Source of the DNA: CAYNQN01 sp964530525
GTDB lineage: Bacteria; Actinomycetota; Acidimicrobiia; Acidimicrobiales; Acidimicrobilacustridaceae
Length of the DNA: 34,780 bases
Reading direction: 5' to 3'
Assembly: GCA_964530525.1 (NCBI GenBank)
Contig: CAZHBH010000019.1
Span: 1 to 34,780, forward strand
The notes below the pieces were generated by a model. It did not search any database and was not told where the DNA came from. It saw only the letters and a program-made list of their open reading frames with translations. Every line of letters starts with the position of its first letter. The stretch's first letter is position 1. Position numbers and translations under genes: made by a program. Below are positions 26,171-34,244 of the stretch, one piece after another.

Positions 26171-27390
26171 GCGGAGGAGCGGAACCCACAGCGGCGGGCG
26201 TTCCGGCCGAGGCAGGCGAGGTGGGCACGAGCCCGTTCATGCCCACCTACGCCCAACCGCGGGTCCAGTTCGTGCGGGGCCTCGGAACGCAGCTGTGGGA
26301 CAGGGGCGGCAAGCGCTACCTCGACTTCGTGGGCGGGCTCGCCGTCGTCTCCCTCGGGCACTCGCATCCCGACGTGGCCGATGCCATCTCGGTGCAGGCT
26401 CGCACCCTCCTTCACGTATCCAACCTCTACGGCAGCGAGCCGGGGATCGACGTCGCCCGTGCGCTCGACCGCCTGGTGGGCGGCGACGGCCAGGTGTTCA
26501 TGTGCAACTCCGGGGCGGAGGCCAACGAGGCCGCCTTCAAGCTGGCACGCAAGTGGGGAGGGCGGGGGCGCCACGTGATCGTCAGCGCCTACGGCTCCTT
26601 CCACGGACGGACCCTGGCGACGTTGCATGCCACCGGTCAGCCGGAGAAGCACGAGGCCTTCCAGCCGCTACCCGAGGGCTTCCGTCACGTCGCGTGGGAC
26701 GACCTCGCCGCCCTCGACCGGGCGGTCGACTCGTCAGTCGCAGCTGTGCTCCTGGAGGTCGTGCAGGGCGAGGGCGGGATCAACGTGGCCAGCCGTGGTT
26801 ACATCGAGGGTGCGCGGGAGCTCTGCGACGAGCGCGGAGCCCTGCTCATGATCGATGAGGTCCAGACTGGACTTGGCCGCACGGGTAGCTGGTTCGCATT
26901 CCAGCACGCCGGGGTGCGCCCCGACGTCGTCACCGTCGCGAAGGCGTTGGGCAACGGAGTTCCGATAGGGGCCTGCTGGGCGCGGCGAGAGGTTGCAGCG
27001 GCGTTCGAGCCCGGAGACCACGCATCCACCTTCGGCGGCCAGCCCTTGGCCGCCTCCGCCGCCCGAGCGGTCTTGCGGACCATGGAGGAGATCGACGCCC
27101 CGGCGTTGGCCGAGGCCGGGGGAGCGCGGCTCACTTCGGGTCTCCTAGGGCTGCCGGGCGTCGCCTCTGTCCGGGGACTCGGCCTCCTGCTCGGTGTGGA
27201 GCTGGAGCCGGGCCTCGATGCTCGTCAGTTGTCGAGCGAGGCACTCGACGCCGGGTTGCTCGTGAACCCGGTGCAGGCGGGGACGCTGCGCCTCGCACCT
27301 CCGCTGACCGTCGCGCCCGACGAGATCGATGAGGCTCTTTCGATACTCGGCGACGTGCTCGCCACCGCTGCACCAGGAGGGCGACGGTGA
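26167..27390 (+). CDS. argD: Acetylornithine aminotransferase
   Basis: ArgD makes N-acetylornithine from the semialdehyde with glutamate as amino donor, using PLP. ATG 26167 (ATGA overlap with argB) gives 407 residues. CNSGAEANEAAFKLARKW and YGSFHGRTL form the PLP phosphate area, LMIDEVQTGLGRTG holds the cofactor Asp, and the Schiff-base lysine is Lys259 in VAKALGNGVPIG. The first 22 residues are a weakly conserved Ala/Gly/Glu-rich lead. A class III aminotransferase with a different substrate is ruled out mainly by operon position. Confidence 0.95.
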   Translation: MSGGAEPTAAGVPAEAGEVGTSPFMPTYAQPRVQFVRGLGTQLWDRGGKRYLDFVGGLAVVSLGHSHPDVADAISVQARTLLHVSNLYGSEPGIDVARALDRLVGGDGQVFMCNSGAEANEAAFKLARKWGGRGRHVIVSAYGSFHGRTLATLHATGQPEKHEAFQPLPEGFRHVAWDDLAALDRAVDSSVAAVLLEVVQGEGGINVASRGYIEGARELCDERGALLMIDEVQTGLGRTGSWFAFQHAGVRPDVVTVAKALGNGVPIGACWARREVAAAFEPGDHASTFGGQPLAASAARAVLRTMEEIDAPALAEAGGARLTSGLLGLPGVASVRGLGLLLGVELEPGLDARQLSSEALDAGLLVNPVQAGTLRLAPPLTVAPDEIDEALSILGDVLATAAPGGRR

Positions 27391-28298
27391 GGGACCTCTT
27401 GGAGGTGGACGACCTGGCACCGCACGAGCTGCGTGAGGTGCTCGACCTGGCACGCCGGCCCGACCTCCCGCGCCTGCTGGAAGGCAGGGGGGTCGCGCTG
27501 CTGTTCGAGAAGCCGTCGTTGCGGACGCGAAGCTCCATGGAGATGGCCGTAGCGCAACTGGGGGGCCACCCGGTAGCGATACTCCCCGACGAGGTCGGCC
27601 TGGGCACCAGGGAGACCGTCGAGGACGTGGCGCGAACGTTGGCCTGCTACCACTCGGTGATCGCCGCTCGCGTGTTCGACGACCACCACCTGCATCGGAT
27701 GGCCGCCGCCGTCGACGTGCCAGTGGTGAACCTGCTGTCCGACGACGGCCACCCGCTCCAGGCCCTGGCCGACGTCCTCACCCTCGTGCAGATGTGGGGT
27801 GACGAGCTGAGGGGCAGGGCAGTGGCCTACGTGGGCGACGGCAACAACGTCTGTCGGTCGCTCGGGATCGCCGCCGGGATGCTGGGGATGGACGTTCGCA
27901 TCGCCACCCCCCAGGGCTTCGAGCTCAAGCCGCACGACCTCGACCGGATACGTGCGTCCGGCGTGGATCCGCTCGTCACGGCGCGACCCTCCGACGCCGT
28001 CGCGGGTGCCGACGTGATCTACACCGACGTGTGGGCTTCGATGGGCCAGGAGGGCGAGGCCGCCGCACGCCGAGAGGCCTTCGCGGGATTCACGGTGGAC
28101 GACGAGATGCTCTCTGCCGCCGCGCCTGAGGCGGTGGTGCTGCACTGCCTTCCGGCTCACCGTGGCGAGGAGATCTCCGCGAGCGTGCTGGAGGGCGCGC
28201 GGAGCAGGGTCTGGCAGCAGGCTGCCAACCGCATGCACGCCGCCCGTGGCGCGCTCGCCTGGCTGCTCGGACACGAAGGCGGAGGGGGTGCCAGGTGA
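27387..28298 (+). CDS. argF: Ornithine carbamoyltransferase
   Basis: ArgF joins ornithine and carbamoyl phosphate (from CarAB) to citrulline. The 303-residue protein has the carbamoyl phosphate site SLRTR (44-48), GHPLQALAD (121-129; many homologues have HPCQ), DVWASMGQE (214-222) and the ornithine-site HCLPAHRGEE (253-262), which separates it from aspartate carbamoyltransferase. GTG 27387 overlaps the argD stop (GTGA) and is preceded by a full AGGAGG with 6 nt spacing, suggesting strong initiation beyond coupling. Confidence 0.96.
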   Translation: MRDLLEVDDLAPHELREVLDLARRPDLPRLLEGRGVALLFEKPSLRTRSSMEMAVAQLGGHPVAILPDEVGLGTRETVEDVARTLACYHSVIAARVFDDHHLHRMAAAVDVPVVNLLSDDGHPLQALADVLTLVQMWGDELRGRAVAYVGDGNNVCRSLGIAAGMLGMDVRIATPQGFELKPHDLDRIRASGVDPLVTARPSDAVAGADVIYTDVWASMGQEGEAAARREAFAGFTVDDEMLSAAAPEAVVLHCLPAHRGEEISASVLEGARSRVWQQAANRMHAARGALAWLLGHEGGGGAR

Positions 28299-28783
28299 GC
28301 CCGACAGGCAAGCTCGCACGTCTCGGGAAGGTCCAGCGACAGCACCTGATCGCCAAGCTCATCGAGCAGGAGACGGTGAGCAACCAGGGCCACCTGGTCG
28401 AGCTGCTGGCGGGCCAGGGCGTGGCCGCCACGCAGGCAACCGTCTCGCGCGACCTCGACGACCTCGGGGCGATCAAGGTGCGGACAGCAAGTGGTGAACC
28501 CGCCTACGCGATCCCGGCGCTTCCTCGCGATCAGCGCGCGCCCGAAGACCACCTCCGCCGGGTCTTCGGGGACTGGGTGGTCGAGGTGGCTTGCTCGGGC
28601 AACCTCGTGGTGCTGCGCACGCCGCCGGGCTCTGCCCACGTCGTGGGATCCGCGCTCGATCGCGCCGACCTGCCGGAGATCATCGGGACCGTGGCCGGCG
28701 ACGACACGCTCATGGTCGTGGTCGCCGCCGACACCACCGGTGACGCGGTGGCTGATCGACTCCGCTCCCTGGCGGGTCTCTAG
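28295..28783 (+). CDS. argR: Arginine repressor
   Basis: ArgR is the arginine-dependent hexameric repressor of arginine genes. The 162-residue protein has an N-terminal winged helix with ATQATVSRDLDDLGAIKV (48-62, the recognition region) and a C-terminal oligomerisation and arginine-binding domain with GTVAGDDTLM (131-140, the arginine-contacting Asp pair). GTG 28295 overlaps the argF stop (GTGA). Being in the operon it would control itself through the candidate operator at 23011-23022. Confidence 0.96.
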   Translation: MSPTGKLARLGKVQRQHLIAKLIEQETVSNQGHLVELLAGQGVAATQATVSRDLDDLGAIKVRTASGEPAYAIPALPRDQRAPEDHLRRVFGDWVVEVACSGNLVVLRTPPGSAHVVGSALDRADLPEIIGTVAGDDTLMVVVAADTTGDAVADRLRSLAGL

Positions 28784-28822
28784 GACGGGGACGCGAGGGC
28801 GACGAGCGAGACAGGACGAGAG

Positions 28823-28873
28823 GTGGCGAGCGGGCCTGGTGGCCCGCCCAGCGTGGCAAGCAAAGGAGCATGA
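28823..28873 (+). CDS. Candidate 16-codon mini-ORF between argR and argG
   Basis: GTG 28823 follows AGGA (28813-28816) with 6 nt spacing; 16 codons (MASGPGGPPSVASKGA) end with TGA 28871-28873. That stop overlaps the argG start region ATGATG, as ATGA with the first ATG or TGATG with the second. A 7-bp hairpin (28830-28847) lies inside it, so ribosome passage would melt the hairpin and expose the argG Shine-Dalgarno. Composition is Gly/Ala/Pro/Ser. Translation is unproven. Confidence 0.35.
   Translation: MASGPGGPPSVASKGA
28830..28847 (+). other. 7-bp hairpin upstream of argG
   Basis: GCGGGCC, loop TGGT, GGCCCGC is a perfect stem in the 86-90 nt gap between argR and argG, about 15 nt before the argG Shine-Dalgarno. 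No T-tract follows, so a classical terminator is unlikely; an mRNA processing or pause site between the argR and argG halves of the operon is possible. Confidence 0.55.
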
Positions 28874-30084
28874 TGGCCAAGAGAGTTGTTCTGGCGTACA
28901 GCGGAGGGCTCGACACGTCCGTCGCGGTGCGGTGGATGATCGAGAACCTCGGCGTGGAGGTGATCACGGTCGCGTGCAACCTCGGGCAGGAGGGCGACTG
29001 GGAGGGCCTGCAGGCAAAGGCCTTCGCCGCGGGCGCGAGCGAAGCGATCGTCGTGGACTGCCGCGAGGAGTTCGCCCGCGACTTCCTCGCCCCGGCGATT
29101 AAGGCCAACGCCCTCTACGAGGGCCGGTATCCGCTGGTATCAGCGCTGTCCCGGCCGGTGATCGTGCGCCACCTCGTGGCGGCGGCGCGGTACCACGGAG
29201 CCGACGCCGTCGCCCACGGTTGCACCGGGAAGGGCAACGACCAGGTGCGCTTCGAGGTGTCGACGCGAGCACTGGCGCCCGACCTGGAGATCCTCGCCCC
29301 GGTGCGCAACTGGGGCATGAGCAGGGAGCAGAGCATCGCCTACGCGGAGCGCCACGACATCCCCGTGCTCGCGACCAGGGAGAAGCTCTACTCCATCGAC
29401 GACAACCTGTGGGGTCGTGCCATCGAGTGCGGCGAGATGGAAGACCCTTGGACCCGGCCACCTGAGGGGGTGTGGTCCATGACGACGGCCCGCGCCTCAG
29501 AGGCCCGTGAGATCGTGTTGGGCTTCCAGCAGGGGATCCCTGCATCGATCGACGGCGTCGCGATGCCCCTCCACGAGCTGGTGGTGGAGATGAACGACAT
29601 CGTGGGCGCCTACGGCTGGGGACGCCTGGACATGGTCGAGAACAGGCGGGTGGGGATCAAGAGCCGCGAGACCTATGAGGCGCCCGGCGCGTTGGCCCTC
29701 ATCATGGCCCACGGCGATCTGGAGACGATCTGCCTCGAGCGCGACCTGATGCACGAGAAGCAGCGCCTCGAGCCGCGCTACGCCGACCTCGTGTACGACG
29801 GGATGTGGTACTCCCCGCTCAAGGAGTCCCTCGACGCCTTCGTGGATGCGAGCCAGCGCTTCGTGTCCGGCGAGGTGCGACTGCGACTCGAGCCGGGGCG
29901 CTGCTTCGTGGTGGGCCGCCGCAGCGAGCACAGCCTCTACGACTACGGCCTGGCCACCTACGACGAGGCCGACAGCTTCGAGCACGCCGACGCCGCAGGG
30001 TTCGTCCGACTCTGGGGCCTCGGCATCGAGACCTGGGCCGCTCGCCAGGGCACAGGCGTGGCGGAGAGGGTCGAGGAGCGGTGA
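28873..30084 (+). CDS. argG: Argininosuccinate synthase
   Basis: ArgG condenses citrulline and aspartate using ATP. Of two adjacent ATGs, the second (28873) is preferred: AAAGGAG ends 4 nt before it and only 1 nt before ATG 28870. The 403-residue protein starts MAKRVVLAYSGGLDTSVAV, with the ATP pyrophosphatase P-loop SGGLDTS. HGCTGKGNDQVRFE, EKLYSIDDNLWGRAIECG and NRRVGIKSRETYEAPGA are the other family signatures. The stop overlaps the argH GTG (GTGA). Confidence 0.96.
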   Translation: MAKRVVLAYSGGLDTSVAVRWMIENLGVEVITVACNLGQEGDWEGLQAKAFAAGASEAIVVDCREEFARDFLAPAIKANALYEGRYPLVSALSRPVIVRHLVAAARYHGADAVAHGCTGKGNDQVRFEVSTRALAPDLEILAPVRNWGMSREQSIAYAERHDIPVLATREKLYSIDDNLWGRAIECGEMEDPWTRPPEGVWSMTTARASEAREIVLGFQQGIPASIDGVAMPLHELVVEMNDIVGAYGWGRLDMVENRRVGIKSRETYEAPGALALIMAHGDLETICLERDLMHEKQRLEPRYADLVYDGMWYSPLKESLDAFVDASQRFVSGEVRLRLEPGRCFVVGRRSEHSLYDYGLATYDEADSFEHADAAGFVRLWGLGIETWAARQGTGVAERVEER

Positions 30085-31463
30085 GCACGCTCTGGCACGG
30101 GAGGTTCGAGTCGGGACCGGCCGACGAGCTCCTCGCCTTCACGGCGAGCCTGCCGTTCGACCGCCGGTTGGCAGCCGACGACCTGGATTGCTCGCGCGCC
30201 CACGTGCGGGGACTCGCACGGGCACATCTCCTCTCGGCGGAAGAAGCTGACTCGATCCTGACTGCGCTCGACGAGGTAGGCGCAGAGATCGACGAGGGAA
30301 GGTTCGAGGTCGTCCCCAGCGACGAAGACATCCACACCGCCGTCGAGCGCCGGGTCACAGAGCTGATCGGCGCCGTGGGCGGCAAGCTGCACACGGGCCG
30401 GAGTCGCAACGACCAGGTCGCGACCGATCTGCGCCTCTACGTGAAGCGCGCCCTCGCGGACGTCGCGGCAGCGGTCCTCGACCTTCAGGTCACGTTGCTC
30501 GATCGGGCCGAGCAGGCGGGCGGTGCCTACCTGCCCGGCTACACCCACCTCCAGCGCGCCCAGCCCGTGCTGCTCGCACACCACCTGCTCGCGCACGGCT
30601 GGGCCCTGGCGCGTGACGTGGAGAGATTGCTCCAGGCCAGGGACAGGGCCGACGTATCACCGCTCGGTGCCGGAGCCCTCGCGGGATCCTCTCTGCCCCT
30701 CGATCCCGAGGGGGTGGCACGTGATCTCGGGTTCGCTTCGCTCTTCTCCAACTCCTTGGACGCCGTGAGCGACCGTGACTTCGTTGCCGAGTCCCTCTTC
30801 TGCCTCGGTCTGCTGGGCGTGCACCTCTCGCGCCTGGCCGAGGAGGTGATCTTGTGGTCGTCGGCCGAGTTCGGCTTCATGGAGCTCGATGACGCGTACG
30901 CCACCGGCAGCTCGATGCTGCCCCAGAAGAAGAACCCCGACATCGCCGAGCTCACGAGGGGGAAGTCGGGGAGGCTCATCGGCCACGTGGCGGGCTTCCT
31001 CGCCACCCTCAAGGGCTTGCCCCTCGCCTACAACCGCGACCTCCAAGAGGACAAGGAGCCACTGTTCGACGCGATCGACCAGGTGTCGGGCGCGCTGCGT
31101 GCCATGAAGGGACTGATGGCGAGCGCTCGGTTCGACACCGCGGCCATGACGTCTGCAGCCGACGTCGCAGCGGCATCGGCGACGGACCTGGCCGAGTGGT
31201 TGGTGGGCAGGGGCGTTCCGTTCCGCGAGGCCCATGCCACGGTGGGTGGACTCGTGAGGGAGTCCCTCGCGGGCGACGTGGAGCTGGCTGATCTCGTCGC
31301 CGCCCACGACGACCTCGGCCCCGATGCGCTGCACGTCCTCGGTGAGGGTGTCGCGGTCCAGAGGCGCACCACGCCAGGTGGCGGCGGACCCTCGGTGCTC
31401 CCGGCGCAGATCGACGCCTTCCGCGCCAAGCTGGCGGCGGAGCGCTCCCTGCTGGGCCCGTGA
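30081..31463 (+). CDS. argH: Argininosuccinate lyase
   Basis: ArgH splits argininosuccinate into arginine and fumarate, the final step. The 460-residue protein begins STLWHGRFESGPADEL and has HTGRSRNDQVATDLRLY (104-120), the catalytic His in PGYTHLQRAQP, and the fumarase/aspartase superfamily loop GSSMLPQKKNPD (276-287). GTG 30081 overlaps argG; the stop overlaps the glycosylase gene as GTGA. With argC-argG it completes the acetylated route to arginine within one operon, apart from a separate N-acetylglutamate synthase, which ArgJ may replace. Confidence 0.97.
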   Translation: MSTLWHGRFESGPADELLAFTASLPFDRRLAADDLDCSRAHVRGLARAHLLSAEEADSILTALDEVGAEIDEGRFEVVPSDEDIHTAVERRVTELIGAVGGKLHTGRSRNDQVATDLRLYVKRALADVAAAVLDLQVTLLDRAEQAGGAYLPGYTHLQRAQPVLLAHHLLAHGWALARDVERLLQARDRADVSPLGAGALAGSSLPLDPEGVARDLGFASLFSNSLDAVSDRDFVAESLFCLGLLGVHLSRLAEEVILWSSAEFGFMELDDAYATGSSMLPQKKNPDIAELTRGKSGRLIGHVAGFLATLKGLPLAYNRDLQEDKEPLFDAIDQVSGALRAMKGLMASARFDTAAMTSAADVAAASATDLAEWLVGRGVPFREAHATVGGLVRESLAGDVELADLVAAHDDLGPDALHVLGEGVAVQRRTTPGGGGPSVLPAQIDAFRAKLAAERSLLGP

Positions 31464-32050
31464 GCCCCGCTCGCCGCAGGAGGATCCCACGTTCGTTCCT
31501 CAGGCGTGACAGCCGGGTCGTCGCGCCTGAGCTGCTCAACAAGTTGCTCGTGCGCGGCACGAGGGTGGGGAGGATCGTGGAGGTGGAGGCGTACGCAGGG
31601 TCGGAGGATCCCGGCAGCCACGCCTTCCGGGGTGAGACTCGTCGCAACCGGACCATGTTCGGTCCCGCGGGTCACCTCTACGTCTACTTCACATATGGGA
31701 TGCACTGGTGCTCGAACGTGGTGTGCGGCGAGGTGGGCGAGGGCACCGGGGTCCTCCTCAGGGCGCTGGCGCCCCTCGAGGGCCTCGACGAGATGAGGGC
31801 GTCGAGGCCGCGGGCGCGGCGCGACATCGACCTGTGCAGCGGGCCGGCGAAGCTCGCCCAGGCGTTCGGGATCGATCGCTCGCTGGACGGCGCCGACGTG
31901 GTGCGCGGAGACCGTGAGATCTGGGTGCTCGACGACGGCACGCCGCCCCCGGAGCACCCGGTGACCTCCGTGCGGATCGGTCTGAAAGAGGACCAGACCC
32001 AGCCGTGGCGGTGGTACGTGCCGGGCGAACCCAACGTCTCTCGGCCGTAG
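31460..32050 (+). CDS. mpg: 3-methyladenine DNA glycosylase, AAG/MPG family
   Basis: Enzymes of this family flip out and excise alkylated or deaminated purines in base-excision repair. The 196-residue protein has IVEVEAYAG with the likely catalytic Glu43, HAFRGETRRNRTMFGPAG, the DNA-intercalating region YVYFTYGMHWCSNVV, LLRALAPLEG and CSGPAKLAQAFGID. The N-terminus is very basic (RRRRIPRSFLRRDSR). GTG 31460 overlaps the argH stop, so a DNA repair gene is translated from the arginine operon. In Mycobacterium tuberculosis mpg also lies near tyrS, not far from the arg cluster. Confidence 0.93.
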   Translation: MSPARRRRIPRSFLRRDSRVVAPELLNKLLVRGTRVGRIVEVEAYAGSEDPGSHAFRGETRRNRTMFGPAGHLYVYFTYGMHWCSNVVCGEVGEGTGVLLRALAPLEGLDEMRASRPRARRDIDLCSGPAKLAQAFGIDRSLDGADVVRGDREIWVLDDGTPPPEHPVTSVRIGLKEDQTQPWRWYVPGEPNVSRP

Positions 32051-32071
32051 GGCCCCAGTTGGGCAGGCTCC

Positions 32072-33376
32072 TCAGGCGTCTTCGACGGCCACGAGGTACC
32101 GGGCCCTCTTCCCCCGTCGGATCACGAGAAACCGGTCGTGCAGGAGGTCGTTGCTCGTGAGCAGGCGCTCCGAGACCTCCCGAGAGTCGTTGACGGTGAT
32201 CCCACCGCCGGCGATCAGGCGCCTCGCCTCGCTCTTCGAGCTGGCAGCGTCCACCTCGACGAGGAGGTCGACCAGAGCCCATCCAGCCTCCAGGACTGCC
32301 TCGGAGACCCTCGTGGTGGGGATCTCGTCCACCAGCGACTCGAGCTCCTGCCGGCTCAGGCCGGCGCTGGCGTCAGAGAAGCCCACCGAAGCCGCCTGGG
32401 CCTCGGTGGCCGCCTGGTCGCCGTGGACCATGGACGTGACCTCGAACGCCAGACGACGTTGCGCCTCCCTGCTCTGGGGGGCCCTCCCGTGCGCCCCGAC
32501 GAGATCGTCCACCTCCTCTACAGAGAGGAAGGTGAGCTGCAGCAGGAGGCGGTGCACATCGGCGTCGGGGATCTGAACGAAGTACTGGTACAGGTGGTAG
32601 GGCGAGGTGCGCTCAGGGTCGAGCCAGATCGTGCCCTCTGCGGTCTTGCCGAACTTCGCACCGTCAGCTCGGGTGATCAGGGGGACGGTGAGGCCGTGGA
32701 CCTGTGACCCCGACGTTCGGCGGACCAGGTCGATTCCGGCGGTGATGTTCCCCCACTGGTCGGAGCCGCCCACCTGGAGCTCGCATCCCTCGTGCTCGTG
32801 AAGCCATCGGAAGTCGTTCGCCTGCAAGAGCATGTAGCTGAACTCGGTGAACGAGAGGCCCTCGGCACTGGAGATGCGGGCCTTCACCGACTCCTTGCCG
32901 AGCATCACCCCGACCGTCACGTGCTTGCCCACGTCCCTCAGGAACTCGATGGCCGAAAGGGGAGAGGTCCATTCTCGGTTGTCGACCAGCAGACCCGCTG
33001 ACGGGTCGTCGCCGCCGAGATCGACCAGTGCGGCGAGCTGCCTTCCGATGGCGGCGACGTTGTGGTCGATGGTCTCCTCGTCGAGGAGGTTGCGCTCTGC
33101 GGAGCGGCCGCTGGGGTCGCCGATCATCCCGGTGGCGCCGCCGGCGAGGACGATCGGCCTGTGGCCGTGGAGCTGGAAGCGGCGAAGGAGGAGCAGCGGC
33201 ACGAGGTGTCCCACGTGCAAGCTGTCGGCCGTCGGGTCGAAGCCCCCGTACAGGGTCACCGGGCCCTCGTCGAGCCTCGCCCGTAGCCGGACCAGGTCGG
33301 TGCTGTCGTGGATGAGGCCCCGGGCATCCAGCTCGTCGAGGATGGCACCGCTGGAGCGGGACGCTTCCTTGCCCAT
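32072..33376 (-). CDS. tyrS: Tyrosyl-tRNA synthetase
   Basis: TyrS charges tRNA-Tyr. ATG 33376 gives 434 residues; ATG 33412 (12 more residues) and ATG 33439 are longer alternatives without conserved sequence, and no start has a strong Shine-Dalgarno. The class I core has YGGFDPTADSLHVGHLVP with the HIGH motif as HVGH (54-57), GGSDQWGN (203-210), and the KMSKS motif as KFGKT (241-245). The C-terminal S4 RNA-binding domain starts near SSKSEARRLIAGGGITVND. It is convergent with mpg across only 21 nt; no terminator is evident. No T-box leader was recognised. Confidence 0.96.
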   Translation of the reverse strand: MGKEASRSSGAILDELDARGLIHDSTDLVRLRARLDEGPVTLYGGFDPTADSLHVGHLVPLLLLRRFQLHGHRPIVLAGGATGMIGDPSGRSAERNLLDEETIDHNVAAIGRQLAALVDLGGDDPSAGLLVDNREWTSPLSAIEFLRDVGKHVTVGVMLGKESVKARISSAEGLSFTEFSYMLLQANDFRWLHEHEGCELQVGGSDQWGNITAGIDLVRRTSGSQVHGLTVPLITRADGAKFGKTAEGTIWLDPERTSPYHLYQYFVQIPDADVHRLLLQLTFLSVEEVDDLVGAHGRAPQSREAQRRLAFEVTSMVHGDQAATEAQAASVGFSDASAGLSRQELESLVDEIPTTRVSEAVLEAGWALVDLLVEVDAASSKSEARRLIAGGGITVNDSREVSERLLTSNDLLHDRFLVIRRGKRARYLVAVEDA

Positions 33377-33412
33377 GCGACACTCTTGTCTCGTTGCGGG
33401 AGCCTGGTCCAT

Positions 33413-33441
33413 TTGGCTAGTCGTTCCCCGGACCGGCACAG
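33413..33441 (+). promoter_or_regulatory. Possible promoter of the gene at 33449
   Basis: TTGGCT (33413-33418), 17 nt, then CACAGT (33436-33441) ending 7 nt before GTG 33449. The -10 lacks the usual first T, but spacing matches the leaderless ribD promoter exactly. It lies in the 72-nt divergent region with tyrS; a tyrS promoter is not evident. Confidence 0.4.
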
Positions 33442-33448
33442 TGGGAAT

Positions 33449-33979
33449 GTGAAGTCAGCCCCGCAGACGGAGGGACGCCGCCGGCGCGTACCGATCGCAG
33501 CCGTGCTCGCGGTGGTAGCTGGCGCGGCCATCGTCGCCATATGGATCTGGGCGTTCGCAGCCGGGACGAGTGATCCATTGGGAAAGCTCGACGACCAGTC
33601 GTACGGAGCGACGGCCTCGGCGATCTGCGAGGCCGCCACTGCGCAGGTGGAAGCCCTGCCCCCTGCGTTCGAGGCCACCACCGCAGCAGAGCGGGCCGAG
33701 ACGGTGGAGCGCAGCAACGACATCTACATAGCGATGCTCGACAAGCTAGCGGCTGCCGCGCCCACCAGCGGCAGGGACTCCGGGATGATCCACGAGTGGA
33801 TAGGTGATTGGCGCACCTACGTCTCCGATCGCGCTGACTACGCCGATCGGCTGCGGATCGACGAGAGCTCCCGCTTCTACGTGTCGACCAGGGAGGGCAG
33901 CCAGCTGACCACTCCGATCGACCGCTTTGCCCGCATCAACGGGATGCTGCCGTGCTCCACCCCCAGTGACCTGAGCTGA
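33449..33979 (+). CDS. Small single-pass membrane protein of unknown function
   Basis: I do not recognise the family. From GTG 33449 the 176-residue protein has a short basic N-terminus (KSAPQTEGRRRR), one strongly hydrophobic segment at about residues 15-38 (VPIAAVLAVVAGAAIVAIWIW), then about 135 mainly helical, charged residues. By the positive-inside rule the C-terminal part would face outside. Two cysteines occur outside (in SAICEAA and in LPCSTP near the C-terminus). Aromatic motifs include HEWIGDWRTYVSDRADYADR. It sits alone between tyrS and the rRNA operon. Confidence 0.75.
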   Translation: MKSAPQTEGRRRRVPIAAVLAVVAGAAIVAIWIWAFAAGTSDPLGKLDDQSYGATASAICEAATAQVEALPPAFEATTAAERAETVERSNDIYIAMLDKLAAAAPTSGRDSGMIHEWIGDWRTYVSDRADYADRLRIDESSRFYVSTREGSQLTTPIDRFARINGMLPCSTPSDLS

Positions 33980-34109
33980 GCTCGCAGGAAGCGACCGGTG
34001 TCTCCCGCTGCGGGCAGGTTCGGAGGCGTCGCGGAGCTCCGGGAATGACTTGTGGGTCGCCGCGGTTGAACGTCTCGCACCCGGTATCCAGATCTTCATC
34101 GAGGCGAGT

Positions 34110-34137
34110 TTGACTCCCCACGATCAACTGGTAGGGT
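34110..34137 (+). promoter_or_regulatory. Predicted rRNA operon promoter
   Basis: TTGACT (34110-34115), a 16-nt spacer and TAGGGT (34132-34137) lie about 310 nt before 16S, the expected place for an actinobacterial rrn promoter. The -35 is the closest to consensus of any plus-strand promoter in the window. Transcription would start near 34144, just at a strong hairpin. Confidence 0.75.
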
Positions 34138-34225
34138 GTCAACCCGCTCGGGGCACGCCCCGGGCGAGCGTCGAGTTCTGGTGAGCGAAGCGTCCTAGAG
34201 GCCCAGCTCACCTCTCGATCTGGCG

Positions 34226-34244
34226 CTCCTTGAAAACGGAACAG
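34226..34244 (+). promoter_or_regulatory. boxA-like antitermination element in rrn leader
   Basis: GCTCCTTGAAAACGGAACA resembles the sequence around boxA in Gram-positive rrn leaders, where Nus factors bind to prevent early termination. It is placed about 80 nt after the predicted transcription start, which fits. The match to the E. coli boxA consensus is only partial. Confidence 0.35.

Noticed and set aside
34066..34090. Second rrn promoter with TTGAAC and TATCCA
   Set aside because: The spacer is only 13 nt, too short for a sigma-70-type promoter.
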